Under the pieces are notes generated by a model that did no database searches, was not told the origin of the DNA, and worked only from the letters and a program-made list of their open reading frames with translations. Source: Acidobacteriota bacterium (GTDB lineage Bacteria > Acidobacteriota > Terriglobia > Terriglobales > SCQP01). Taken from it: a stretch of DNA of 46,002 nt. The position numbers were made by a program, and so were the translations under genes. The DNA lies in NCBI GenBank assembly GCA_021789895.1, contig JAJYIU010000010.1:65745-111746 (forward strand), given 5' to 3'. This document shows, piece by piece, positions 15,677-24,881 of the stretch (within the stretch, counting starts at the first letter, position 1; every line of letters begins with the position of its first letter).

Positions 15677-17023
15677 GTGAATGCCGCTCCACCAACGGAA
15701 TGGCTCTTGCTGTCACATGCCGCGCAATTGATGACTTTGCGTGGCCCCGATCGCGCCCGGCGCGGAACCGAACTGGGGCATTTGGGAATCGTGCGCGATG
15801 GCGCCGTTCTTGCGCGCGACGGGCGCATCGTCGCCGTCGGAACTACGGATGCGGTCGCGCGCCAATTGCGGCGCCGCCATATACGTCTTTCGCAATTGCA
15901 CGAGATCGACTGCCGGGGCAGGCTGGTTGCCCCAGGCTTGGTCGATTCGCATACGCACCTCGTTTTTGCCGCTCCCCGGCTCGAAGATTTCGAGCGGCGC
16001 ATCGCCGGCATGAGCGATGCCCGAATTGCCCGGGCCGGCGGCGGCATTCTTGCATCGGTGCGCACACTGCGCGCCGCCAGCGATGACCGCTTATTGCAGG
16101 CTGCCCGCTCGCGCTTGCGATGCATGCGCTCCCACGGCGTGACTACGGTCGAAATCAAATCGGGGTATGGCTTGACGCCCGATGATGAATTTCGCATGTT
16201 GCGGCTGGCGCGCCTGGCCGCAGCTTCGGAAGGGCTGGATGCCGCCCTTACCTTTTTGGGCGCCCATGCCCTGCCCGCCGAATATGCCGGCCGCCGCCGG
16301 GAGTACCTACGGCTCGTGCGTGACCATATGCTGCCCGCGCTGGGCGTTTTGCGCGCCTTCGCTCGCGCCGGTCAGCGCCGGCGGCCCCATTCGCGCTGGC
16401 ATCAGCTTCCGCCGGCGGCGGAATTCTTCGATGTTTTTTGCGATCCGCTTGCCTTTACCCTGCAGGAATCCCGCATGCTGCTGCTTGCCGCTCGAACGCG
16501 CGGCTTCAAGCTCAAGCTGCATGCCGATCAAAATGCCGATTCGGGAGGCGCGGGCCTGGCTGTGCGCTGCGCCGCGGTCTCAGCCGATCATCTCGATTGC
16601 ACGCCTCCTGCCGCGCGCCGCCGCCTGGCCCGATCGGAAACCGTGGCCACGTTTTTGCCCGGCGTCAGCCTGTTTCTCAACCGCCGCTTTCCGGCGGCCC
16701 GCGACTGGATCGCCGACGGTGCCGCCGTCTGCCTGGCCAGCGATTGCAATCCTGGCACTTCGCCGCTGCTAAGCTTGCCGATGGCGATGGCGCTGGCCTG
16801 CAATGGCATGCGTCTGACCCCGGCCGAAGTCTGGCAGGCGGTCACGATCAATGCCGCCTCTGCTCTTAACCGCGCGCGCCTGTGCGGCTCGCTGCAGCGG
16901 GGCAAACGCGCTGATCTGGCGATATTCGGCGTGGATGATTACCGCGCCATTCCCTACTTCCTCGGCGGCAATTTCTGCGCCGGAGTGCTGCTTTCCGGAC
17001 GCTGGGTTCCCGCCGGAGTTTGA
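15677..17023 (+). CDS. hutI: Imidazolonepropionase
   Basis: An amidohydrolase opening the imidazolone ring to formimidoylglutamate. The metal site is visible as LVDSHTHLVFAAPR, with later LKLHADQNADSGG, AVSADHLDC and LASDCNPGTSP; substrate-binding EIKSGYGLTPDDE is present. At 448 residues from GTG 15677 it is about 40 longer than usual. Part of the excess is an Arg-rich insert near the middle (AFARAGQRRRPHSRWHQLPP) just before the conserved FFDVFCD segment. The start is 4 nt after the hutU stop; the insert looks in frame and the enzyme intact. Confidence 0.93.
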   Translation: MNAAPPTEWLLLSHAAQLMTLRGPDRARRGTELGHLGIVRDGAVLARDGRIVAVGTTDAVARQLRRRHIRLSQLHEIDCRGRLVAPGLVDSHTHLVFAAPRLEDFERRIAGMSDARIARAGGGILASVRTLRAASDDRLLQAARSRLRCMRSHGVTTVEIKSGYGLTPDDEFRMLRLARLAAASEGLDAALTFLGAHALPAEYAGRRREYLRLVRDHMLPALGVLRAFARAGQRRRPHSRWHQLPPAAEFFDVFCDPLAFTLQESRMLLLAARTRGFKLKLHADQNADSGGAGLAVRCAAVSADHLDCTPPAARRRLARSETVATFLPGVSLFLNRRFPAARDWIADGAAVCLASDCNPGTSPLLSLPMAMALACNGMRLTPAEVWQAVTINAASALNRARLCGSLQRGKRADLAIFGVDDYRAIPYFLGGNFCAGVLLSGRWVPAGV

Positions 17024-17030
17024 GGTCCTC

Positions 17031-18548
17031 ATGCCTTGGATGGAAGCTGTTCCCAATTTCAGTGAAGGCCGCGACCCTGCGCGCGTCGAGGCGCTCCTCT
17101 CCGCTTTGCTGTCGGTGCCCGAGGTGTACCTGCTCGACCAGGAAATGGATGCCGATCATAATCGCTCGGTCATTACCCTGGCTGGCGAGCCTGCGGCAGT
17201 CGCGGAAGCGGCGGTGCGCGGCGCCGGCAAAGCGGCGGAATTGATTGATCTCAATCTTCATCGCGGCGCCCACCCCCGCATTGGCGCCTGTGACGTAATC
17301 CCGTTCGTTCCGTTGGAATCCATGTCCCTGGAAGACTGTGTTCATTGGGCGCAATGGGCGGGAGAGCAGATCTGGCGGCGATTCCAGATTCCGGTTTACT
17401 TGTATGAAGCTGCCGCGCGCCGCCCCGAGCGGCAGCGCCTGGAAAATATCCGCCAGGGGCAGTTTGAGGGCCTGCGTGAGGCGATTGTCTGCAATCCCGA
17501 CCGCCGCCCCGATTTCGGCCCGCCCGAAGGCCAGCCCTTGAATTTACACCCGACCGCCGGAGCCACCGCGGTGGGCGCCCGTAAATTCCTGATTGCCTAT
17601 AACGTTAATCTCGATTCTCCCGATGCCGCAGTGGCGCGCGCCATTGCCCGGAAAATCCGTAGTTCGGGCGGCGGATTGCCGGCATTGAAGGCGATGGGGG
17701 TGCAGCTTTCTTCACCGCCTCGCGCCCAGGTTTCGATGAACCTGACCGATTTTGAGCAGACTTCGCTGGCTGCCGCTTGGAATGCCGTCGCGCAGGAAGC
17801 AGGACAGGCGGGCGTGAGTGCCTTGGAGAGCGAGCTGGTCGGACTGGTTCCCCGCCAGGCATTGATCGAAGCTGCGGTGGAGGCGCTGCATATCCGCGCC
17901 TTCGATCACTCCAGCCTTATCGAGCACCGGCTGGCGACGGTGCGCCAGTCCTTGCCTGCGCGCTGGGAAGCGCAGCTTCAACCCTTCGTGGCCGCGCTGT
18001 CGGCAGCTACGCCGGCGCCCGGAGGCGGCTCGGCCGCTGCTGCAGCCGGCGCTCTGGCTGCGGCGCTGGGAACCATGTTGATTGCGTATGTGGAGAAAAA
18101 GCGGCTGCCGGCGCCCCAGGGATGGACTTGGCCTGCGCTCATGGACGATTTTGCGCGGGCGTGCCGGGAGCTGCTTCGCTCTACCGATCTGGATTGCGAC
18201 GCTTATTTGGCGGTGGTGGCGGCACGCAAGCTACCGCGCGATACCGGCGAAAAATCGCGCCAGAGAGATTCAGCCATCGAACAGGCAATCCGGCGCGCCG
18301 CCGAAGTCCCGCTCGCCGTCGCCGTGCTCAGCCGGGGGCTGCGCGGCCTGTTCCGGCTGCTTTCGCCGTCGATCCCGGCGGGCATGCGCTCCGACCTGAT
18401 TACTGCCCAGGCCTTGAACGAAGCCTGTTTTCAGGGAGCAAGCGCGAATGTGGATATCAACATGCACGACTTAGACGAACATTCGCCGGGTTATCGCCGC
18501 CTTCATCTTGAATTGGAGCGCTTGCGGGCATTGGATGAAGCGGGATGA
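17031..18548 (+). CDS. ftcD: Bifunctional glutamate formimidoyltransferase / formimidoyltetrahydrofolate cyclodeaminase
   Basis: A 505-residue fusion that moves the formimino group of formimidoylglutamate to tetrahydrofolate, then releases ammonia to give methenyl-THF, ending histidine breakdown at glutamate. The N-terminal transferase (about 1-300) has EAVPNFSEGRDPARV, LDQEMDADHNRSVITL and LHRGAHPRIGACDVIPF. The C-terminal cyclodeaminase (about 325-505) has AATPAPGGGSAAAAAGALAA and ASANVDINM. ATG 17031 is 7 nt after hutI. This is the domain order of the animal enzyme; many bacteria keep the two activities separate or use other hut branches. Confidence 0.94.
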   Translation: MPWMEAVPNFSEGRDPARVEALLSALLSVPEVYLLDQEMDADHNRSVITLAGEPAAVAEAAVRGAGKAAELIDLNLHRGAHPRIGACDVIPFVPLESMSLEDCVHWAQWAGEQIWRRFQIPVYLYEAAARRPERQRLENIRQGQFEGLREAIVCNPDRRPDFGPPEGQPLNLHPTAGATAVGARKFLIAYNVNLDSPDAAVARAIARKIRSSGGGLPALKAMGVQLSSPPRAQVSMNLTDFEQTSLAAAWNAVAQEAGQAGVSALESELVGLVPRQALIEAAVEALHIRAFDHSSLIEHRLATVRQSLPARWEAQLQPFVAALSAATPAPGGGSAAAAAGALAAALGTMLIAYVEKKRLPAPQGWTWPALMDDFARACRELLRSTDLDCDAYLAVVAARKLPRDTGEKSRQRDSAIEQAIRRAAEVPLAVAVLSRGLRGLFRLLSPSIPAGMRSDLITAQALNEACFQGASANVDINMHDLDEHSPGYRRLHLELERLRALDEAG

Positions 18549-18614
18549 TCCCAGCGGCAGAAGCTCTGCTTTGTTAAACTGGAGTGAATGTTTCTTAACC
18601 ACCGAGGTATAAAC

Positions 18615-19553
18615 ATGAAATTGCGCAATACCCTGCTGCTTTTAGCTTTGCTGCTATGGCTGCCATCCGGCCGGCTGGCGGCGGCTGAAATAAGTTCGGA
18701 AGCCCGCATCGTCGTGCCGGCCCAGGTTCAACAGATTTTATCGGTCAGCTACAGCCGGCTGCACGATCCCGCCCTGCAGCCGTTGTTGGCCCAGGTGCTG
18801 CCGCCGGAATTTCAGAACGTAAGCACGATCTTCAAGCAAGGCGGCATACAACCCCAAACCGATGTGCGCCGCCTCGAGTTCATCATCTTTTCCGGCGCCA
18901 AAGGCCCCGGCTTGCTGCTGGTGGCCGAAGGCAACTTCGAAAACTTTCAGCCGGACCGCTTTTTTCATAAAACCAAGCGCCGCCCTCAGCCGCCGCAATA
19001 TCATGGCATCCGCTATGACTCCGCCAATGGCTTGGATTTTTTCCTGCCCGACAACGGTACGCTGGTATTGGGCTCGTACGCGAACATTCGCCGCGCCATC
19101 GACGCGGAACAAGGCGTTATTCCCAATCTGGACTCCAATAGTTCCATGAGCGATCTGATTTCCGGAACCCAGGATACGGACGTATGGAGCGTCTTGAATG
19201 CCGCCGGCACGCGCAACGTGCTCACCTCTCTGGTCGGCGCCGGCGGGAAAATGGGCAACGTGTTGAGCCGGCAATTTAACGGCTGCCGCTATACGCTGGA
19301 CTTCACGAGCGGCGTGCAGTTGAATTTGGAGCTGATCGCCGGCGACGACCTGACCGCCGCCAGCCTCAGCACCGGCTTGCGCGCGGCGCTGCTCTATCGC
19401 GAGGCGCAAGAACCCAATCCGGTGGTTAAGCAGTTGCTCAACGCAGTGGAGGTTGATTCCGCAGGAAGCCATGTTTTTCTGCAGGTTTCCTCGACGGAAA
19501 ATCAGTTGGCGCAATTGACCAGCAGCCCGCTGTTTAAAAGCATCATCCGTTGA
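18615..19553 (+). CDS. Exported hypothetical protein
   Basis: A 312-residue protein with a clear Sec signal peptide (MKLRNTLLLLALLLWLPSGR, then LAAAE, with probable cleavage after the Ala run). The mature part is soluble and mixed alpha/beta, with segments such as LEFIIFSGAKGPGLLLVAEG and NGTLVLGSYANIRRAIDAEQ that suggest a periplasmic domain. No catalytic motif is recognised. ATG 18615 fits the signal peptide better than the upstream in-frame ATG at 18588. It stands alone between the hut genes and galT. Confidence 0.75.
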   Translation: MKLRNTLLLLALLLWLPSGRLAAAEISSEARIVVPAQVQQILSVSYSRLHDPALQPLLAQVLPPEFQNVSTIFKQGGIQPQTDVRRLEFIIFSGAKGPGLLLVAEGNFENFQPDRFFHKTKRRPQPPQYHGIRYDSANGLDFFLPDNGTLVLGSYANIRRAIDAEQGVIPNLDSNSSMSDLISGTQDTDVWSVLNAAGTRNVLTSLVGAGGKMGNVLSRQFNGCRYTLDFTSGVQLNLELIAGDDLTAASLSTGLRAALLYREAQEPNPVVKQLLNAVEVDSAGSHVFLQVSSTENQLAQLTSSPLFKSIIR

Positions 19554-19631
19554 CGCCGAAGCCCTGTTCGGCGTGGGGCAGCGCGCGGCCGGCCGCGCCG
19601 CCGCCGAATTGTGCTATTTTTTGACTTCAAT

Positions 19632-19802
19632 ATGCAATTCACCCGCTTGCGCAAATCGGATGGGCGCAACCTGCTTTTATACACCTTTGATCAGGGCGCG
19701 CCCGGCGAACCCATACCGCCGCGGCGTCGGCCGGCCAGCCTGCGCCGCGCGCAATCTCCGGCATCGCATCCCTCCGGAAAGAAGAACCGTCCGCGCCGCT
19801 AA
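19632..19802 (+). CDS. Small basic protein upstream of galT
   Basis: A possible 56-residue protein beginning MQFTRLRKSDGRNLLLYTFD, followed by a Pro/Arg-rich tail. It ends 11 nt before galT, which suggests a short upstream gene translated with it. The N-terminal half looks protein-like; the basic tail could simply reflect GC-rich sequence. No family is recognised. Confidence 0.45.
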   Translation: MQFTRLRKSDGRNLLLYTFDQGAPGEPIPPRRRPASLRRAQSPASHPSGKKNRPRR

Positions 19803-19813
19803 ACCTGCTGACC

Positions 19814-20803
19814 ATGTCTGAACTGCGATGGAACCCGATGCTGGGCGAATGGGTGATTACGGCAACCCACCGCCAGGATCGCACCTATCATCCTCCCGCT
19901 GATTACTGTCCCCTGTGCCCGACTCAGCCGGGAAGCATGGAAACCGAAATTCCACTGCCCACCTACGATATTGCGGTTTTCGAAAATAAGTTCCCCTCAC
20001 TGCAGCGCCGTCCCCCCCGGCCCGCCGTTCGCGGAACTGTATGGGCGAAAGTAAAACCCGCACTGGGCAGTTGTGAGGTAGTCGTCTATACGCCCCAGCA
20101 CGACGCCACCCTGGCGGAATTGTCCGAAACGCGCATCCACCACCTGCTGCAAGTCTGGCAGCACCGTTTTCATGAGTTGGGAAGCCGGCCGGAAGTGAAA
20201 TACGTATTGATCTTTGAAAACAAAGGCGAGGTCATCGGGGTCACGCTTTCCCATCCGCATGGGCAAATCTACGCATTTCCGTTCATTCCCCCGTTGCCCG
20301 CGCGCGAGCTGGCAGCCTTTCGCCATTATTGGCGTGAACGGAAGCAATGCCTGCTATGCCGGATGCTGGCCGATGAGCGCCGCCGCCGCTCCCACATCGT
20401 GCTCGACAACGCGGCCTTCACCGCCTATATTCCATTTGCCGCCCGTTACCCTTACGAGGTGCATCTGCTGCCCCGGCGGCACGTGTCCGATATTCTCGAA
20501 TTCACCGATATCGAATTGCGCGCCTGGGCGCAGGGTTTGAAGCGTCTGTTGACCGGCTACGATCGTTTGTTCGGCTTTTCCTTTCCCTATATGATGCTGC
20601 TCCATCAGCAGCCGACCGACGGCCGGGCCCATCCGTACTTTCATTTTCATATGGAGTTTTTGCCGCCTTTTCGCACTGCAACCAAACTGAAATACCTGGC
20701 CGGATGCGAATCCGGCGCAGGAACGTTCATTAACGATACCCTGGCCGAAGAAAAAGCCGAAGAACTGCGCCGGGCGATTTCAGCCGGTATGGAACATGAC
20801 TGA
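19814..20803 (+). CDS. galT: Galactose-1-phosphate uridylyltransferase
   Basis: Exchanges UMP between UDP-glucose and galactose-1-phosphate in the Leloir pathway. 329 residues of the HIT superfamily, with the nucleophile in GVTLSHPHGQIYAFPF, zinc-site-like Cys pairs (YCPLCPTQ, CLLCRML), RYPYEVHLLPRRHV and a C-terminal HPYFHFHMEFLPP. It overlaps galK by 8 nt, implying translational coupling. No galE or sugar transporter is adjacent. Confidence 0.95.
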   Translation: MSELRWNPMLGEWVITATHRQDRTYHPPADYCPLCPTQPGSMETEIPLPTYDIAVFENKFPSLQRRPPRPAVRGTVWAKVKPALGSCEVVVYTPQHDATLAELSETRIHHLLQVWQHRFHELGSRPEVKYVLIFENKGEVIGVTLSHPHGQIYAFPFIPPLPARELAAFRHYWRERKQCLLCRMLADERRRRSHIVLDNAAFTAYIPFAARYPYEVHLLPRRHVSDILEFTDIELRAWAQGLKRLLTGYDRLFGFSFPYMMLLHQQPTDGRAHPYFHFHMEFLPPFRTATKLKYLAGCESGAGTFINDTLAEEKAEELRRAISAGMEHD

Positions 20804-22016
20804 ATCGCAACCCCTCGCTACGGTCATGAAAGCTGAAGCGTTGCTTCAACAGGTACGGGGGAAATTAGGGCCCGATTGCCGGTTGTATCGCGCTCCCGGC
20901 CGGGTAAACCTGATCGGCGAGCACACGGATTATAACCAGGGGCTGGTCATGCCGACAGCGATCAACCGGTTTACCTATGCGGCGGCCGTCCCGCTTTCCC
21001 GCAAGGAGCTTCGCCTTGAGAGCCGCGAATTCGAGCAATCCTATACCGCCAGCCTGGACGCTATTCGGCCGGCGCAGGGTTGGGGAAATTACGTCTTGGG
21101 AATGGCGGCCGGCTTGATGCAGCGCGGTTACGAACTGCGCGGATCCCGTTTGCAGATTCAAAGCGAAATTCCGTTTGGCGCCGGCCTGAGTTCCTCGGCC
21201 GCGCTGGAAATTTCCACCGGGTTAGCCATGCTGGGTACGTCGCAAACCTGGCCGCGCGAAGGGATGGATCTGGTCTGGGCAGCACATTTTTCCGATCACC
21301 ATTTTGTCGGCGTTCTCTCCGGCATTATGGACCAGTTCGTTTCCACCTATGGCCGGCGCGGCTGCGCGCTCCTATTGGATTGCCGATCGCTCGAATGGGA
21401 ACCGGTTCCGTTGCCGCCGGATTGCGATCTGGTCATCTGCAATACAGGGGTCAGGCATGCTCTGGCCGGCTCCGAATACAACCAGCGACGCCAGGAGTGC
21501 CAAGCGGGGGTGGAGTGCTTCCAGCGCCGGCGGCCGCAGGTGCGCAGCCTGCGGGATGTCCATGAAGACGATTTGCAGCGCTGGCAAGCAGATCTGCCCG
21601 AAGTGGTATTCCGCCGCTGCCGGCATATCATTACCGAGAATCAGCGCGTGATCGAGGCCCGCCAGGCATTTCGAGACGGCAATCTGTATCGTTTGGGCGA
21701 ACTTTTTGCCGCTTCGCATCGCAGTCTGCGCGACGATTATGAAGTCTCCTGCGCAGAACTGGATGCCATGGTCGAGGCCGCCGAGGCGGCGCCGGGATTT
21801 GTGGCCGGACGCATGACCGGTGGCGGTTTCGGCGGCTGTACGGTCAATCTGGTGCATCAGCCGTACACAGCGGAGTTCATCGCCTCGGTGGCTGCCACCT
21901 ATGCCCGCCTAATGGGGAAAAAGCCGGATATCTGGGCCGTGGAAAGCGCCAATGGCGGCGGAGAATTGACGGCTCAACCCGGGAGTCAGGAATTATTGAT
22001 CAGGGCCGCTACATAG
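20796..22016 (+). CDS. galK: Galactokinase
   Basis: A GHMP kinase phosphorylating galactose with ATP. 406 residues with the galactokinase signature RAPGRVNLIGEHTDYNQGLV, the ATP loop IPFGAGLSSSAALEISTGLA and the C-terminal GRMTGGGFGGCTVNLVH. ATG 20796 lies inside the end of galT. Its last 31 nt overlap the 3' end of the convergent larB. Confidence 0.95.
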   Translation: MTESQPLATVMKAEALLQQVRGKLGPDCRLYRAPGRVNLIGEHTDYNQGLVMPTAINRFTYAAAVPLSRKELRLESREFEQSYTASLDAIRPAQGWGNYVLGMAAGLMQRGYELRGSRLQIQSEIPFGAGLSSSAALEISTGLAMLGTSQTWPREGMDLVWAAHFSDHHFVGVLSGIMDQFVSTYGRRGCALLLDCRSLEWEPVPLPPDCDLVICNTGVRHALAGSEYNQRRQECQAGVECFQRRRPQVRSLRDVHEDDLQRWQADLPEVVFRRCRHIITENQRVIEARQAFRDGNLYRLGELFAASHRSLRDDYEVSCAELDAMVEAAEAAPGFVAGRMTGGGFGGCTVNLVHQPYTAEFIASVAATYARLMGKKPDIWAVESANGGGELTAQPGSQELLIRAAT

Positions 22017-22732
22017 CCCGCGCCAAAGCCATTGTCAATATTGACGGTTACGACATTCGAAGCGCAGGCGTTCAGCATGCCCATCAGCGCTCCGACCCCG
22101 CCCAGGCCGGCGCCGTACCCGATGCTGGTAGGAACGGCGATGACCGGAACCCCAATCATGCCGCCCACCACGCTCGGCAAGGCGCCCTCCATGCCGGCCA
22201 CTACGATCACGACCCGCGCCGCCGTCAACTGATCCCAATGCCCCAGCAGGCGATGCAACCCCGCCACCCCGACGTCCTGGATGATTTCAACCCTGTGGCC
22301 GAGCGTTTCAGCCGTTCGCCAAGCTTCTTCCGCTACGCGGTAATCGCTGGTGCCGGCCGAGACGACGACAATCGTCCCCTTGCCGATCCGGTGGCGGTCG
22401 CGCCATCGCCGCAAGATGCCCGAAGCGGGAAAGTATTCAAAACCGGGCAGGCGCCGCCGGAGTTTCTGTGCCAATGCCGCATCGGCGCGCGTGATTAACA
22501 CATTGGGATGTTCGCGTCCTACTGTCCGTGCGATCGCAATCACCTGCGAAGCGCTCTTTCCCGCAGCGAGAATGACTTCGGCGCGGCCGATGCGCAGCAC
22601 CCGGTGATGGTCCACATGCGCAAAACCCAAATCTTCAAAAGGCAGCTTGCGCAGTTTCGTTAAGGCCGTAGCGGGCCGTATCCGGCCCTCTGCCACGTCC
22701 GCTAGCAACTTTTTCAGCCGTGTTTCGTTCAC
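21986..22732 (-). CDS. larB: LarB, pyridinium-3,5-biscarboxylic acid mononucleotide synthase
   Basis: Makes the first intermediate of the nickel-pincer (NPN) cofactor by carboxylating nicotinic acid adenine dinucleotide and cleaving its phosphoanhydride. 248 residues from GTG 22732, the usual LarB length. A helical N-terminus (LKKLLADVAEGRIRPATALTK, one residue over the shortest form) leads into the AIR-carboxylase-like domain with VVSAGTSDYRVAEEA, VVIVVAGMEGALPSVVGG and VIAVPTSIGYGAG. The open frame extends to 22855, but the added part is non-conserved. LarC, LarE and any LarA-type client are not in the window. Confidence 0.9.
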   Translation of the reverse strand: MNETRLKKLLADVAEGRIRPATALTKLRKLPFEDLGFAHVDHHRVLRIGRAEVILAAGKSASQVIAIARTVGREHPNVLITRADAALAQKLRRRLPGFEYFPASGILRRWRDRHRIGKGTIVVVSAGTSDYRVAEEAWRTAETLGHRVEIIQDVGVAGLHRLLGHWDQLTAARVVIVVAGMEGALPSVVGGMIGVPVIAVPTSIGYGAGLGGVGALMGMLNACASNVVTVNIDNGFGAGYVAALINNS

Positions 22733-22854
22733 CTTCGCATTCTGAAGCAAAAGCGGCCGGCGGCGCCACTTCGAGGCTTGGAAACGGCAAAAATAGTATT
22801 GCCGTGCGCGCCACTCGTTCAAAATAGTGTTATTGCCTTCTATGGCCGACCCCA

Positions 22855-23604
22855 ATGAGCGATCCCGCCAGCAAACCCGCGCGTAGAAACAAACCGCTCA
22901 TGACGCTCGACCGGCTGCTTTCCCGCAGCGGCACAATGTCACGTTCTCAGGCGGTTGAAGCCCTGGCTTCCGGACGCATCACGGTCGATGGACGCCGCAT
23001 CGTGGATCCGGGATATTGGGTCGAACCGGCACGCCAGGTGGTGCGGCTGGACGGCCGCCGGATTCGAGCCGTCGCGAAAGTTTATTGGGCTTTATATAAG
23101 CCGAAGGGCTATCTCACCAGCCATGGCGATAACCGCGGCCGTCCTACCGTGTACGATCTGCTGCCGCCGGAATTGAAACGGGAAGGCAAATGGATATTCC
23201 CTGTGGGCCGGCTTGATTTGGACACCAGCGGATTGCTGCTTTTAACCAACGATACCGTCTTTGCCGAACGCATTACGCATCCCGACACCAAAGTTCCCAA
23301 AACTTATCTGGTCAAGATTAACGGCCTGCTTTCGGCCGAGGATCTGCAACGGCTTCGCCAGGGGCTGGATATCGGCCGCAATGAACGGACGCAAGCCGCC
23401 GAAGTCGGGTATTTGGGCGATAACGGGCGGTTTTGCAGGCTGGAAATTACCCTGCGCGAAGGAAAAAATCGCCAGATCCGGCGAATGATCGAAGCCGTCG
23501 GCTTCAAAGTGCTCAAACTGGTGCGCACGCGCATCGGAAATCTGACCCTGGACGGGCTTCAGCCAGGCAAAATACGCCGCATTGAGCCAAGCGAGGTGGT
23601 CTAG
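22855..23604 (+). CDS. RsuA/RluB/RluE/RluF-type pseudouridine synthase
   Basis: Isomerises uridine to pseudouridine in rRNA. 249 residues: an N-terminal S4 RNA-binding domain (LDRLLSRSGTMSRSQAVEAL, about residues 18-75), then the catalytic domain with the signature GRLDLDTSGLLLLTND carrying the nucleophilic Asp, and EGKNRQIRRMIEAVGFKVLK. The S4 domain and length fit RluB or RluE/RsuA; which rRNA site cannot be told. It starts divergently from larB, 122 nt from the larB start used here, and ends at a strong inverted repeat shared with atpE. Confidence 0.92.
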   Translation: MSDPASKPARRNKPLMTLDRLLSRSGTMSRSQAVEALASGRITVDGRRIVDPGYWVEPARQVVRLDGRRIRAVAKVYWALYKPKGYLTSHGDNRGRPTVYDLLPPELKREGKWIFPVGRLDLDTSGLLLLTNDTVFAERITHPDTKVPKTYLVKINGLLSAEDLQRLRQGLDIGRNERTQAAEVGYLGDNGRFCRLEITLREGKNRQIRRMIEAVGFKVLKLVRTRIGNLTLDGLQPGKIRRIEPSEVV

Positions 23605-23622
23605 CGTATAGATTTCAGCATG

Positions 23623-23661
23623 AACTCCGCAAGGGCGGAGATGCGCTCCGCCCTTGGAGTT
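23623..23661. terminator. Bidirectional terminator between rluB-like gene and atpE
   Basis: AACTCC-GC-AAGGGCGGAG (23623-23640) pairs with CTCCGCCCTTGGAGTT (23646-23661) around a 5-nt loop. The result is a 16-bp GC-rich stem with a 2-nt bulge between convergent genes. T tracts are weak on both sides, so efficiency is uncertain. Confidence 0.6.
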
Positions 23662-23676
23662 TCAAGCAGCGATGAT

Positions 23677-23991
23677 CTAAACCTTCAGCAAAACGATCGC
23701 GAAGGTATATAGCGCCAGCGATTCGATCAGCACAACGCCCAGGATGAACACGAAGCGAATGCCGGCAGCCGCCCCAGGATTGCGGGCCAGACCTTCGGCG
23801 GCTGAAGCGGCAGCCCGGCCCTGGCCGATACCGCAAAGGCCGGAGGCAATGCCCATGCCGATGCCGGCGCCGATCGGAGCCCAACTTGCCGCGGAACTGG
23901 CGGCGGCGCCGGCTGGGGTTTGGCCGAACAGTGGGGTGGCTGCGAGTAAAATCGCCGCCAACGTTAAAAACGATTTCCAGTAACGACGCAT
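23677..23991 (-). CDS. atpE: ATP synthase F0 subunit c
   Basis: A rotor-ring subunit of the F0 proton channel. 104 residues with two membrane hairpin helices; [20 protein letters not shown] is the glycine-rich first helix and [20 protein letters not shown] carries the ion-binding Glu. An N-terminal hydrophobic leader of about 25 residues ([18 protein letters not shown]) looks like a cleavable signal peptide, so the mature subunit would be of normal size. ATG 23991 has AAGGAG 10 nt upstream; a TTG at 23997 is too close to that site. Last gene of the atpI-B-E group. Confidence 0.95.
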   Translation of the reverse strand: MRRYWKSFLTLAAILLAATPLFGQTPAGAAASSAASWAPIGAGIGMGIASGLCGIGQGRAAASAAEGLARNPGAAAGIRFVFILGVVLIESLALYTFAIVLLKV

Positions 23992-24095
23992 ATTCAATTC
24001 GCTCCTTGTCCGGCCACGCGGGCCAGATTGTGAAATTCCGTCAGGAGGTGGTTCCGGTCTGCTGTGGGGCAGCAGGGGCTCACACTGGCGGAGGA

Positions 24096-24881
24096 CTATG
24101 CAATATTCTCCGCTACGCCTTCATTGCCGCCATGATGTTCGGCCACCGCACCGGACAGGTACACCATGGTCAACAAGACAAAAATATAAGCCTGCAATAT
24201 TGCCACAAAAAAATGCAGGCCCATGAATAGCACTCCCAATACCGGCAATAGCGCCATGAAAATGGAAATCAGCAGATCGCCGGCATACATGTTGGCCCAC
24301 AAGCGGACCGTCAGGGAGAGTATGCGCGCAAAATGACTGATGGTCTCGATGATGAGCATCAACGGAGCGATAAAAATCGCCATGACCAGGGGCATTTCGC
24401 TGATCGGCCCGAAAAAGCTGAGGGCATATTTCACCGCGCCCTGTCTCCGGATGCCCGCCGCATGATAATAAAAAAATGCGACTACGGCCAAGGCCAGCGG
24501 CACGGTGCTATCCGCTGTCGGCGATGACAAAGTTGGCACTAAACCGATCAGGTTGGCGATCAGTATAAAAACAGTCAAAGTGAATAAAAAATTAAGGAAG
24601 CGGCGAGCATCGTGTCCAATGACTTCGTCGGCTTGGTCCTTCAGCGCGGTCCATAGCGACTCCACCAGGTGCTGCCAAACGCCGGGATTTTCGACCGAGA
24701 GCCGGAACCGCAGCCAGGTGGCAAAAGGCGCCACGATCAAGACCAGCAGAATCTCCATCGCCACATGGTTCGGAATCGGCGCCCGCGGATTTTGCGGTGT
24801 CACATGCAGCAGACGCAACGCCTCCGCCGTGGGACGCGCAAGGATATCGTTCACCCAACGAGTAAACCAGAGTTCTTTCAT
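24096..24881 (-). CDS. atpB: ATP synthase F0 subunit a
   Basis: A stator membrane subunit forming the proton half-channels. 261 residues with five to six membrane helices; the essential Arg is in [20 protein letters not shown], and the C-terminal helix is [24 protein letters not shown] 24881 overlaps the stop of the AtpI-like gene by 4 nt (ATGA), so translation is coupled. F0 subunit b and the F1 genes are not here, so the ATP synthase genes are split into at least two loci. Confidence 0.95.
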   Translation of the reverse strand: MKELWFTRWVNDILARPTAEALRLLHVTPQNPRAPIPNHVAMEILLVLIVAPFATWLRFRLSVENPGVWQHLVESLWTALKDQADEVIGHDARRFLNFLFTLTVFILIANLIGLVPTLSSPTADSTVPLALAVVAFFYYHAAGIRRQGAVKYALSFFGPISEMPLVMAIFIAPLMLIIETISHFARILSLTVRLWANMYAGDLLISIFMALLPVLGVLFMGLHFFVAILQAYIFVLLTMVYLSGAVAEHHGGNEGVAENIA

